Of a DNA stretch of 64,000 nucleotides, positions 45,467 through 53,637 are shown piece by piece. The position numbers and the translations under genes are program-made. This DNA comes from Roseofilum capinflatum BLCC-M114. GTDB taxonomy: Bacteria > Cyanobacteriota > Cyanobacteriia > Cyanobacteriales > Desertifilaceae. Under the pieces are notes generated by a model, which saw only the letters and a list, made by a program, of their open reading frames with translations, was not told the origin of the DNA and ran no database searches. Location of the stretch: positions 35,367 through 99,366 of the forward strand of contig NZ_JAQOSO010000117.1 in the NCBI RefSeq assembly GCF_030068505.1, read 5' to 3'. Each line of letters opens with the position of its first letter. Position 1 is the stretch's first letter.

Positions 45467-46067
45467 AAGGCTCAGGAACTGAAGTTGGACTCTCCGGAGT
45501 GGTTACGGGAGTTGGAGTTGGTATTGGAGTTGGTGAAGGCTGAGGAATGGGTGCTAAAGGCTCAGAAATACTCGTCAGTTGTATCGGGCCATCGTACAAC
45601 AATAAATGACTGCTAGAAGCATACATATTCATCGTTCCAGAAGCCCCCGCACAAGAGCGTAAATCCAAGGCACATCGTAACTGGATCGATAAAGAGGCAT
45701 TAGCAAATACAATCGGTTGTGACCAAGAACTTGTAGACAAGGGTTGTGAATACCAATGAGTAATCCAAGTGGTTTTGATCTCCCATACAGAATTGGTATA
45801 CTCAGCGATCAGAGCTGGAAAACTAGAGTAGAGATTAGAAGGATAAACAGGTTGTATCACCTGTGCTTCCATAGAAGTTTCATAAACGGTCACTGAACCC
45901 CAAGACCCTTTTGGCATTAATCGAGCCGGATCGAAGGAAAGATCCGCACTCGTCCGACCATCGGGAGATTGAAAGTGAAATTGAAGCGCTGACGTTTTAG
46001 AGGCAGTCAAACAGAGACCCAGGCAAGCACCTGTGAAGATTAAGGCAGTAGTTTTTAGGGCATTCAT
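45405..46067 (-). CDS. PEP-CTERM sorting-domain protein
   Basis: 220 aa. An N-terminal signal peptide is present (LKTTALIFTGACLGLCLTA). A beta-rich central domain covers about 28-165 and has two cysteines (RCALDLRSCAG). A Pro/Thr-rich linker (PTPIPTPTPVTTPESP) leads to the PEP-CTERM tag: VPEPS, a hydrophobic segment and KYRRS at the end. Such proteins are exported and processed by an exosortase at the envelope. It overlaps the preceding gene tail to tail by 62 bases. Confidence 0.9.
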   Translation of the reverse strand: MNALKTTALIFTGACLGLCLTASKTSALQFHFQSPDGRTSADLSFDPARLMPKGSWGSVTVYETSMEAQVIQPVYPSNLYSSFPALIAEYTNSVWEIKTTWITHWYSQPLSTSSWSQPIVFANASLSIQLRCALDLRSCAGASGTMNMYASSSHLLLYDGPIQLTSISEPLAPIPQPSPTPIPTPTPVTTPESPTSVPEPSTVFGLLLFGSWGWLKYRRS

Positions 46068-46165
46068 ACCCTTTTCCTTATCAACTCAATAGGTAAAGAT
46101 ACACCTCAGCCCTACTAGATTCCCTAAATTCCGTACAATCAGTAAGGTGTTGTTATCTGGCTTCT

Positions 46166-46933
46166 ATGACCTATTGTCTTGGTATTATCACCCGTTCGGG
46201 GCTTGTGCTGGCGGCAGACTCGCGAACCAATGCGGGAGTGGACTATATTTCCACTTATCGTAAGTTGTTTGATTTCTCCCTACCTGAAGAACGAGTGATT
46301 ATCCTTTGTACTTCCGGGAATCTCTCTGTCACTCAAGCGGTGATCTCTAGTTTGAAGAAAGATATTAAAGTGCAGCAGGACGTTAACTTGCATTCTCTGC
46401 CCACGTTTCACGAAATTGCCCGCTATGTAGGCAGCAAAGTCCGGCAACTGCTAGAGCAAGACCGAGCTTGGTTAGAAAAAGATGGCATTGATTACCATTG
46501 TAACTTTTTGGTGGGGGGGCAAATTCAGGGAGAAGACCCGGAGCTTTATCTGATTTACACCCAAGGGAATTCGATTCAAGCGACTCCGGAAACTCCGTTT
46601 TTACAGATTGGGGAAACGAAGTATGGTAAGCCGATTCTCGATCGCACTCTCCACTTTGACACTCCGGTAGATGTGGCGGCGAAAGCGGCTATCCTATCTA
46701 TTGATTCTACCATGAAATCCAATATTTCCGTAGGGCCGCCCATTAACCTGGTGATGTACGAAACCGATAGTTTGGTCATTCGCCACCAGCTTGAGCTACC
46801 CCTGAGAGACCCTTATTTAGGCAAACTTCGCAAAACTTGGGAGGTTGCCCTGAACCATGCGGTGGAAAGTATTCCCAATATTGATTGGGAGTATTATGCC
46901 CAGGGGGATGAAACGGATTTAAGTACGGATTAA
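46166..46933 (+). CDS. Anbu, proteasome-like Ntn hydrolase
   Basis: 255 aa. It starts MTYCLGIITRSGLVLAADSR, with Thr2 as the expected nucleophile and the conserved SRTNAGVDYISTYRKLF block of the Anbu (ancestral beta subunit) family, related to HslV and the 20S proteasome. The cognate peptidase assembles into open-ring oligomers; its substrate is not well known. Anbu genes usually lie with alpha-E, transglutaminase-like and ATP-grasp genes. The first two are next door here on the opposite strand, and the ATP-grasp gene is not. Its stop overlaps the transglutaminase gene end by 4 bases. Confidence 0.9.
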   Translation: MTYCLGIITRSGLVLAADSRTNAGVDYISTYRKLFDFSLPEERVIILCTSGNLSVTQAVISSLKKDIKVQQDVNLHSLPTFHEIARYVGSKVRQLLEQDRAWLEKDGIDYHCNFLVGGQIQGEDPELYLIYTQGNSIQATPETPFLQIGETKYGKPILDRTLHFDTPVDVAAKAAILSIDSTMKSNISVGPPINLVMYETDSLVIRHQLELPLRDPYLGKLRKTWEVALNHAVESIPNIDWEYYAQGDETDLSTD

Positions 46934-47790
46934 TCTAGAAATGCGATCGCCAAATCAAAGTCCATTTTGCTCTGTACTTGGGAGCGCCGCAGTGTGCCAG
47001 AAACCGGAGCCGTATTTTGGGGGATGGCACTGGCTGCGACGGCGATATGGCCATTGCTGACCGCGAGGCCGAGGGTGGGGTCATAACCCCGCCATCCGGC
47101 TCCAGGAAGATACACTTCTACCCAAGCATGGAGGTGACGGTCTGTAGTATCGCGATCGCCCTCTTGATAGCCACTGACAAACCGCGCAGCTAACCCCATG
47201 GCCCGACAAGCTTCCATAAATAAGACCGCATAATCTCGACAAGTTCCCCCTTTTTGCTCCCATGTAATGCCTGGAGGAAACGGATCGCCGGTATCGCGAA
47301 TATAATAATCGCACCGTTCATAAATGTCCTGATTAATCGCACTCAAAAACGGCGTAATTTGATAATGAACGCGATCGGCAATGTCTACCGCCCAAGCATA
47401 AACCCTCGGATCGACCGGACTGGGTAAGGTTCTGGGAGCAAAATAGGGGGATAAACGAGCCAGTAGACTCGAAGGATAATCAATCGGAAACTGAATCGCC
47501 CAAGGCTCTAAGAGATAATTAAAGGGGTTGGTACAATGGGTTTGGACTTCCGAAATAGCAGTAATCTTCAGCGCTTTGAGTTCCTGACGGTCGAACCAAA
47601 TTTTTTCCAGTACATTCCCCTCCGCATCTAGGACAGAGGAACAACCTGTGGGAGGGGGATCGATCTCTAGCTGAAAGTGATGCAAGCTTTGTTGGCCATC
47701 CGATCGCGATCGCAGCCGCAGCCAATGGGGACTCAGGGCCACAAACTCACTATAGGTATAACGAGTCGTGTGGACAATTTTATAGCGCAT
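46930..47790 (-). CDS. Transglutaminase-like protein of the Anbu cluster
   Basis: 286 aa. The bacterial transglutaminase-like N-terminal region (YKIVHTTRYTYSEFVALSPH) covers about 1-85. The core follows with catalytic Cys in WEQKGGTCRDYAVLFMEACR, His in RHLHAWVEVYLPGAGW, and Asp in YDPTLGLAVSNGHI. All three triad residues are present. It lies 26 bases after the alpha-E gene and is clearly co-transcribed with it. The natural substrate is unknown, but this gene set consistently accompanies Anbu. Confidence 0.9.
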   Translation of the reverse strand: MRYKIVHTTRYTYSEFVALSPHWLRLRSRSDGQQSLHHFQLEIDPPPTGCSSVLDAEGNVLEKIWFDRQELKALKITAISEVQTHCTNPFNYLLEPWAIQFPIDYPSSLLARLSPYFAPRTLPSPVDPRVYAWAVDIADRVHYQITPFLSAINQDIYERCDYYIRDTGDPFPPGITWEQKGGTCRDYAVLFMEACRAMGLAARFVSGYQEGDRDTTDRHLHAWVEVYLPGAGWRGYDPTLGLAVSNGHIAVAASAIPQNTAPVSGTLRRSQVQSKMDFDLAIAFLD

Positions 47791-47816
47791 AGTGTACCCT
47801 TTTCAACGTCTTTGAT

Positions 47817-48773
47817 TTAACACACAGACTCTAAACAAAAATAGGTTTGATAAAGCTGCTCGCCCACAAAATTCAACTGTTGTTGTAAATGATCCACAAA
47901 TTCATGTAATCCTTGTTGAATAATATCCTCAATCGTGATATACTCCAACTCCGATCGCAACCGACCGAGGGCCCGTTCGGCCGGATCGCTCCAGGTAGCT
48001 GGCGCTGTACCATTAATTCTATGAAGCGACTGCTCCGAGCGAAACAGACAAGAGCGTACCGCACGGGGAAAATCGCGATCGAGCAGCAAAAAGCCCGCGA
48101 CTCCCATAGGAGTAATTTGGTGACGATCCATCTGTTTACGATACATCTCATACGCACTAGCAGACTTTAATAAAGCAATCCAATGAATTTCATCTAGAGT
48201 TGTGCCCACATCCTCAGCCGAAGGCAACAAAATAAAATACTTTACATCCAAAATCCGCGAAGTCTTATCTGCTCGTTCTAACAACCGGCCAATCAAGCCA
48301 AAATGCCATCCCTCATTATGGGACATGGTAGCATCCATCAAGCCCGAAAACAAATGGCTACAGCGCTTCACTTCATTATAAAAATCCGATAACTCCACCA
48401 TTGACCCATCCGGTGAAGTATCCTTAACCATATAATAGAATTCATTAATTTGCTGCCACATCTCCGAAGAAATCACCTCTCGAATCGATCGGGCATTCTC
48501 ACGAGCCATCCACAAACAAGACAAAATCGAATTGGGGTTTTTCGCATCAAACGTGAGAAAATGGCGCACATTCTCCTTACTTGCCTCACCATAGCGCTCC
48601 CAAAACACCTGGCGATCGCCTGTAGTAATCACCAACGGTTCCCACTGATGAGCAACCCCTACGGGAGAATCCAAAATCAACGTCAAATTAGCATCAATAA
48701 ACCGAGCCGTATTTTCCGCCCGCTCCACATAACGATTGAGCCAATAGATTGAATCTGCTACACGACTTAACAT
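47817..48773 (-). CDS. Alpha-E domain protein (DUF403)
   Basis: 318 aa, all helical, starting MLSRVADSIYWLNRYVERAE, with SCLWMARENARSIREVISSE and GLIGRLLERADKTSRILDV, the standard alpha-E/DUF403 motifs. The family is a fixed partner of transglutaminase-like, ATP-grasp and Anbu genes and may belong to a peptide-tagging or peptide-forming system. It starts the two-gene minus-strand unit. The customary ATP-grasp partner does not precede it in the 280 bases upstream. Confidence 0.9.
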   Translation of the reverse strand: MLSRVADSIYWLNRYVERAENTARFIDANLTLILDSPVGVAHQWEPLVITTGDRQVFWERYGEASKENVRHFLTFDAKNPNSILSCLWMARENARSIREVISSEMWQQINEFYYMVKDTSPDGSMVELSDFYNEVKRCSHLFSGLMDATMSHNEGWHFGLIGRLLERADKTSRILDVKYFILLPSAEDVGTTLDEIHWIALLKSASAYEMYRKQMDRHQITPMGVAGFLLLDRDFPRAVRSCLFRSEQSLHRINGTAPATWSDPAERALGRLRSELEYITIEDIIQQGLHEFVDHLQQQLNFVGEQLYQTYFCLESVC

Positions 48774-49071
48774 AATTGACCTGAAACAGCACTTAAACCC
48801 TAACCCCCGTATTATCGGATCATATCGGTTAAATTCTGCTCATTGTAAACGGATCTTAAATGGGGACACAGGGATTCAAAGACGCTCCAGACCCAGAGCA
48901 ATAGGCTAAAATCCCTTTCTGGCCTTGCTTTTGCCCTGTGCCTCTAGCTTGCTCCCTTTCAACTCACTCAAATACCTAACGTAAATCACAAGATTGGTGT
49001 GGGGGTTGTCACCCCATGTTTAACCAAAGGGAGCAACAATAGGGATATAAGATGAGTTGATTACCAAAACT
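48774..49071. other. Divergent intergenic region, no gene seen
   Basis: 298 bases between the alpha-E gene and the 71-aa gene. I see no repeat or terminator here; promoters for both divergent genes should lie in it. No ATP-grasp coding fragment can be made out. Confidence 0.5.
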
Positions 49072-49287
49072 ATGTTATCTCCAACAGAAAAGCTATCTGA
49101 CCGCATTTCCGAAATTTTTGGCGCAGTAGGTGCAACAGGTGTAGTCTCTTCTACTGACTATCATACTCTCCAACTCGCTTCTAGCTATTCTCAACTACAA
49201 CCTCACGAACGCAAGTCGGTGAACCGTTTATTGCGAGCTGTACAGCGAGGTAAAATCCATTTAATTCCTACCTCTCTAGCTGGTTAA
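49072..49287 (+). CDS. Conserved small protein of unknown function
   Basis: 71 aa from the ATG at 49072 (MLSPTEKLSDRISEIFGAVG); a TTG 15 bases earlier is less likely. The rest is helical with a basic middle (QLQPHERKSVNRLLRAVQRG). It resembles small proteins widespread in cyanobacteria. No domain is known to me. It is followed by a methyltransferase gene after 111 bases. Confidence 0.65.
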   Translation: MLSPTEKLSDRISEIFGAVGATGVVSSTDYHTLQLASSYSQLQPHERKSVNRLLRAVQRGKIHLIPTSLAG

Positions 49288-49398
49288 GGCTCTAGAATTG
49301 CCGATCCTAAACTTCAAGATTTTTTTCACAGGAAGCTCAATAATAAATTCTGTACCTTGACTTTAATTTTGGTAAGGGTATACTGTGATGACCTATAG

Positions 49399-50391
49399 AT
49401 GAAGTCAATGTTAAAAAAAGTCGTTTTTAAGCTTCTAACATCTGGTTTAAGCCAACCCGTCGATCAACAAGTGGATGAATTGACGTTAAAAAAAGCTTTA
49501 GCCGCAATCGATCGGTTATTTGACTGCGATCGCCTTTTGAACAAACTTTCAAACGATGATGTGATCCCCTATTATAGCGGAAGTGAATGGGGATATCGTT
49601 ATGTTCACTCTGGCGAAGATGCCATTCATATGGCTTTGAATTTTGAGGATCGGTTTGATTCACAAGGCTATTATACGCAACCTAAAATTGTTGGTGAACA
49701 AATTGAGAAAATTGGGGCTAGGAATATTTTAGAGCTTGGATGTGGCAAAGGATTTAATAGTCTGTTTTTAGCTCGGAACTATCCAGATGTAGAGTTTACT
49801 GGAATTGATCTAACCCCTCTTCATGTAAAAATTGCTGCTCGAAAGGCGAATTCATACAGAAACTTAAAGATACAACGGGGAAATTTTAATCAGCTTGATT
49901 TTGCCAGCGAGTCTTTTGATATTGTTTTTGGCGTTGAATGTTTATGTCACTCCCCTGAACCCCATAGAGTTTTACAAGAATGTACTGAAGTCTTACCTCC
50001 TGGAGGCAGGATTATTGTGTTTGATGGATTCCGTCGGAGTGGATTTGAACAGAGAACGACTGATCTCCAAAGAGCTACTCAACTCACTGAGGTATCCATG
50101 AGCGTTCAAAATGGATTTTCTTCCGTTGAACATTGGCAAAAATCAGCAGAAGAGTTAGGACTCAAAGAATTAGACTATGAAGATTTATCCCTAGCGATCC
50201 GACCCAATCTATTAAAACTTCAGTTATCAGCTCTTAAAGTCATTCAATCTTATTGGCGAGGTAAACTGTTAATTACTGTATTACCGAAATATTTAATGAT
50301 TAATACAATTGCTGGATTGCTGATGCCGTTTGTTTTTGATCCTAAAGAGGGATCTCTTCAATATTGTAAAGTGATTTGGGAGAAACAATAA
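49399..50391 (+). CDS. SAM-dependent methyltransferase
   Basis: 330 aa. The methyltransferase core lies at about 95-230: ARNILELGCGKGFNSLFLAR (motif I), FTGIDLTPLHVKIAARKA, FDIVFGVECLCHSPEPH and VLPPGGRIIVFDGF. The arrangement resembles sterol/tocopherol-type methyltransferases, with a C-terminal helical region (about 250-330) rich in hydrophobic residues that may contact a lipid or membrane. The exact substrate is unknown. Confidence 0.82.
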   Translation: MKSMLKKVVFKLLTSGLSQPVDQQVDELTLKKALAAIDRLFDCDRLLNKLSNDDVIPYYSGSEWGYRYVHSGEDAIHMALNFEDRFDSQGYYTQPKIVGEQIEKIGARNILELGCGKGFNSLFLARNYPDVEFTGIDLTPLHVKIAARKANSYRNLKIQRGNFNQLDFASESFDIVFGVECLCHSPEPHRVLQECTEVLPPGGRIIVFDGFRRSGFEQRTTDLQRATQLTEVSMSVQNGFSSVEHWQKSAEELGLKELDYEDLSLAIRPNLLKLQLSALKVIQSYWRGKLLITVLPKYLMINTIAGLLMPFVFDPKEGSLQYCKVIWEKQ

Positions 50392-50402
50392 TCTTGATGA
50401 AT

Positions 50403-50807
50403 CTAAAGAGTGGTTGAAATCGCCTGTACGGGACAAGTGGGGATGCATTGTTCGCAGACGACACAGCGCGATCGCATAAAGGTAAGCTTAAAGGTCTGTG
50501 GATCGAGGGTGAGAGCTTGGGTTGGACAAACTCCGGTACAGAGTCCACAATCAACACAAGTTTCTTCATTGACGACAATCTCGCTCGTCGCTTGAGAGAC
50601 TTGGATATTCTGCGATCGCATCCATTCTATGCAATCTTCGAGTTGATCGATATCCCCAGAGAGTTCTAAAACCAGCTTTCCGACTTGATTGGGGGCCACT
50701 TGAGCGCGAATAATATTGGCAGCGACATTAAAATCTTTGGCTAGACGGTAGGTAACTGGCGTTCTTACCCAACGCTGGGCAAAGGTCAGGGTGACTCGTT
50801 TTTTCAC
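50403..50807 (-). CDS. NIL domain and 4Fe-4S ferredoxin protein
   Basis: 134 aa, starting at GTG. Residues 1-75 form an NIL domain (VTYRLAKDFNVAANIIRAQV), otherwise found at the C-terminus of methionine ABC transporter ATPases. Residues 77-130 hold two 4Fe-4S motifs, CVDCGLCTGVCP and CVVCEQCIPTCP. This fusion is a known cyanobacterial and bacterial type, possibly linked to sulfur amino-acid metabolism. It converges with the methyltransferase gene. Confidence 0.9.
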   Translation of the reverse strand: MKKRVTLTFAQRWVRTPVTYRLAKDFNVAANIIRAQVAPNQVGKLVLELSGDIDQLEDCIEWMRSQNIQVSQATSEIVVNEETCVDCGLCTGVCPTQALTLDPQTFKLTFMRSRCVVCEQCIPTCPVQAISTTL

Positions 50808-50889
50808 TTTTTTACCCTCTAATTTGGTAGAATTTGACTGCTGATATTTAATAACAAATTTTTTTTAACTGTATCATTTTTCATCTCTT

Positions 50890-52488
50890 ATGGCGATCGC
50901 AATCGATTTTGGCACGTCTAACACGGTTATTACCCGTTGGAATCCAGTAACTCAAAGCCCAGAAACGGTCAAGGTTCCTGGATATGCCTTGCAACAGGCT
51001 CCCAATCCGCCCTTGATTCCTAGTTTGGTTTATGTAGAAAATGCCGAGTTAGGGCAAGTGATTATTGGGCAACCGGTGCGCGATCGCGGCCTCGATCTCG
51101 CTCAAGATACACGATTTTTTAGCCATTTTAAGCGTGGGATTGGCACACCGATTCAGGGGTTTTTACCCCAACTCGATGGGGTAACGATTCAGTTTGAACA
51201 AGTTGGCACGTGGTTTCTGAATAATTTACTCAAGCAAATTAATCTGGAAGAATCCCTGATTGTGACTGTGCCAGTTGATAGTTTTGAAACTTATCGTCAC
51301 TGGTTAGGGAAAGTGTGCCAAGCTTGGTCAGTGGATAAGGTGAGAATTATTGATGAACCCACAGCCGCAGCATTGGGCTATGGTGTGGGGGATCGAGATT
51401 TAATTTTAGTGGTAGATTTCGGCGGCGGAACCTTAGATTTTTCTTTAGTACAACTGAATCTCGATGGGGTAAAAAGTGAAACGAAAGCCGCGAGTCCCCT
51501 AGGGTTTGTGCTTAAATGGGGGGAAAAGTCTTTTGGGGAAAAATCGGGTCAACAGGTGAGGACAGCGCGGGTAATTGCTAAAGCGGGTTTAAATTTAGGG
51601 GGTTCGGATTTAGACCATTGGATTACAGATGAATTGATTGCCCAGTATGGCTTAATTCAATCTATCTCGTTAACCCGATTAGCGGAAAAATTGAAAATTC
51701 AGTTATCGTCTCGTACCACAGCAACAGAAGTTTATTTTGATCGAGATTCTTTAGAGAGCTATGATTTAAAACTAACTCGTAAACAGTTTCAATCGATTCT
51801 AGAAGACCGTAATTTTTTTAGTCAGCTTGATACGATTATGGATCAAGTGCTGCAACAGGCAACCCGTGAAGGGGTGGATAAATCCCAAATAGATTCTGTG
51901 TTATTGGTGGGCGGAACTTGTCAAATTCCGGCGGTGCAAGATTGGATTAAGGGCTATTTTGAAGAAAAAAGGGTGCGCTGTGATAAACCGTTTGAAGCGA
52001 TCGCTCAAGGTGCGCTGCAATTGGTTCAGGGGATTGAGTTGAAAGATTTCCTCTATCATAGTTATGGGATTCGCTATTGGAATCGACGCACGAAATCTCA
52101 TAGTTGGCATCCAATTATACCAGAAGGACAGCCCTATCCCATGTCAAAACCGATTGAGTTAATGTTAGGAGCTTCTGGGGAAAATCAACCGAAAATTGAG
52201 TTGGTTTTAGGAGAGTTGGGTGCAGAAAGGGGAGGAACGGAAATCTATTTTGATGGCGATCGCCTGATTACCCGCATTTTGAGTGGCGATAAGCGATCGG
52301 TAACTCCCCTCAATGATACAGAAAGCGCCCGTACTATTGCCAACTTAAATCCTCCCGGTAGTCCTGGGACAGATCGCATTAGAGTGTTATTTGAAGTCGA
52401 TGGGGAGCGATTTTTGAGGATTACGGTTGAAGATTTGCTCACGAATCAAACTTTGCTCAATCATCAAGTTGTGGTTCAATTAAGCTAG
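50890..52488 (+). CDS. Hsp70-family ATPase (DnaK-like)
   Basis: 532 aa. Actin-fold ATPase motifs are AIAIDFGTSNTVITRW (phosphate 1), LVVDFGGGTLDFSLV (phosphate 2) and SVLLVGGTCQIPAVQDW (adenosine). Residues about 395-532 form a beta-rich C-terminus shorter than the DnaK substrate domain, and the helical lid and EEVD-type tail are absent. It is a non-canonical cyanobacterial Hsp70 paralogue, not the housekeeping DnaK. No DnaJ or GrpE gene is adjacent. The next gene starts 22 bases downstream. Confidence 0.9.
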   Translation: MAIAIDFGTSNTVITRWNPVTQSPETVKVPGYALQQAPNPPLIPSLVYVENAELGQVIIGQPVRDRGLDLAQDTRFFSHFKRGIGTPIQGFLPQLDGVTIQFEQVGTWFLNNLLKQINLEESLIVTVPVDSFETYRHWLGKVCQAWSVDKVRIIDEPTAAALGYGVGDRDLILVVDFGGGTLDFSLVQLNLDGVKSETKAASPLGFVLKWGEKSFGEKSGQQVRTARVIAKAGLNLGGSDLDHWITDELIAQYGLIQSISLTRLAEKLKIQLSSRTTATEVYFDRDSLESYDLKLTRKQFQSILEDRNFFSQLDTIMDQVLQQATREGVDKSQIDSVLLVGGTCQIPAVQDWIKGYFEEKRVRCDKPFEAIAQGALQLVQGIELKDFLYHSYGIRYWNRRTKSHSWHPIIPEGQPYPMSKPIELMLGASGENQPKIELVLGELGAERGGTEIYFDGDRLITRILSGDKRSVTPLNDTESARTIANLNPPGSPGTDRIRVLFEVDGERFLRITVEDLLTNQTLLNHQVVVQLS

Positions 52489-52510
52489 ATGGGGTCATAG
52501 GTAATGGGTA

Positions 52511-53347
52511 ATGGGTAATTGCCAAAACATCAAACTTGTAGTCTTAGATATTGATGGCACGATTAATGGCCTCTCCAATCAAGTTCGTCAACCGGTCATA
52601 GAGGCGATCGCCAAAGTGAAAAAGCAGGGAATCCCGGTAGCAGTGGCGACAGGGCGTATGTTTTGCTCGGCTCTACGCTTTTATGAGGCGATCGGCGCTC
52701 TGTTACCCCTAATTTGCTATAATGGAGCCTTAATTCAAGACCCAAAAACGAATAAAGTTCATCAACATTTGCCTGTCCCTATTCCTTTAGCTGGGCAAAT
52801 TCTCGACGCTTTAGAGAATCCTCCCTATCGGGATAAAGTGACCATTCATTTCTATATTGATGATTGTTTATATGTGCGAGACATGGGAGAAGATACTCGC
52901 AAGTATCTAGAGCGCACCTCTGCACCGGTTCGAGTCGTAGAAGACTTAAGAGACTTGCTGAAAGTAGAACCGACTAAAATTTTAGCTCTGAGTGAGAATC
53001 TAGAGTTTATTGACCAGCTTGCGGCGGATTTATGTACCACATTTACTCAAGACCAACTGCATTTTACTAAATCTACACCCACATTTTTCGAGATCACCCA
53101 TCCCTTAGCTAATAAGGGGTTTGCGGTTCAATACTTAGTAGAAACGATCTTGGGATTGAAACCGGAAAATGTGATGGCGATCGGCGATAATTTTAATGAT
53201 TTAGAAATGCTTAAGTATGCAGGTATTGGCATTGCTATGGGTAATGCTCCTGCCCCAGTTCAAACAATTGCGGATTGGATTGCCCCCTCGATTGAAGAGG
53301 ATGGTGTGGTTGCTGCTTTCACTGAGTTTTTGGCGATCGATCGCTAA
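52511..53347 (+). CDS. Cof-type HAD-family phosphatase
   Basis: 278 aa. HAD motifs: nucleophile Asp in KLVVLDIDGTINGLS, Thr-type motif II region PVAVATGRMF, Lys in HPLANKGFAVQYL, and Asp pair in MAIGDNFNDLEML. It has the C2B cap of Cof/YidA phosphatases, which act on sugar phosphates and FMN-type substrates. The start codon sits in a GGTAATG heptamer repeat, and no other ATG begins the domain. It follows the Hsp70 gene by 22 bases. Confidence 0.88.
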   Translation: MGNCQNIKLVVLDIDGTINGLSNQVRQPVIEAIAKVKKQGIPVAVATGRMFCSALRFYEAIGALLPLICYNGALIQDPKTNKVHQHLPVPIPLAGQILDALENPPYRDKVTIHFYIDDCLYVRDMGEDTRKYLERTSAPVRVVEDLRDLLKVEPTKILALSENLEFIDQLAADLCTTFTQDQLHFTKSTPTFFEITHPLANKGFAVQYLVETILGLKPENVMAIGDNFNDLEMLKYAGIGIAMGNAPAPVQTIADWIAPSIEEDGVVAAFTEFLAIDR

Positions 53348-53359
53348 TATATAGTAAAC

Positions 53360-53461
53360 CTAAATGAGTTATGTAATGGCTGCCCCTCATCCCCCTAGAA
53401 GTCCCTCTCCCGTGGGAGAGGGATTAGGGAGAGGGCATTTCCTGTTGCACAACTCATTTAG
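53360..53461. mobile_element. 102-bp miniature inverted-repeat element
   Basis: The ends CTAAATGAGTTATGTAA and TTGCACAACTCATTTAG are inverted repeats with 15 of 17 positions matching. The interior holds CCTCTCCCGTGGGAGAGG, a strong hairpin. A second, right-decayed copy begins at 53480. It lies downstream of the HAD gene. Confidence 0.7.
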
Positions 53462-53467
53462 ACTAGC

Positions 53468-53516
53468 TATATAGTAAACCTAAATGAGTTATGTAATGGC
53501 TGCCCCTCATCCCCCT
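53468..53516. repeat. 49-bp direct repeat of 53348-53396
   Basis: Both copies read TATATAGTAAACC through TGCCCCTCATCCCCCT without a difference, 120 bases apart. The second copy continues into CTTCTCCCGCGGGAGAAG, a variant hairpin, and then loses similarity. The remaining gap to 53637 shows no gene. Confidence 0.85.
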
Positions 53517-53637
53517 GCCCCCTTCTCCCGCGGGAGAAGGGGGAAAAGTCCCTCTCGGAGTGCTAATCCTGTAGGGGTTTCATGGAACTACAATTTGGGC
53601 TGTATGTCGGATGAAGTCCGAAATGGGCTGACCCAGT

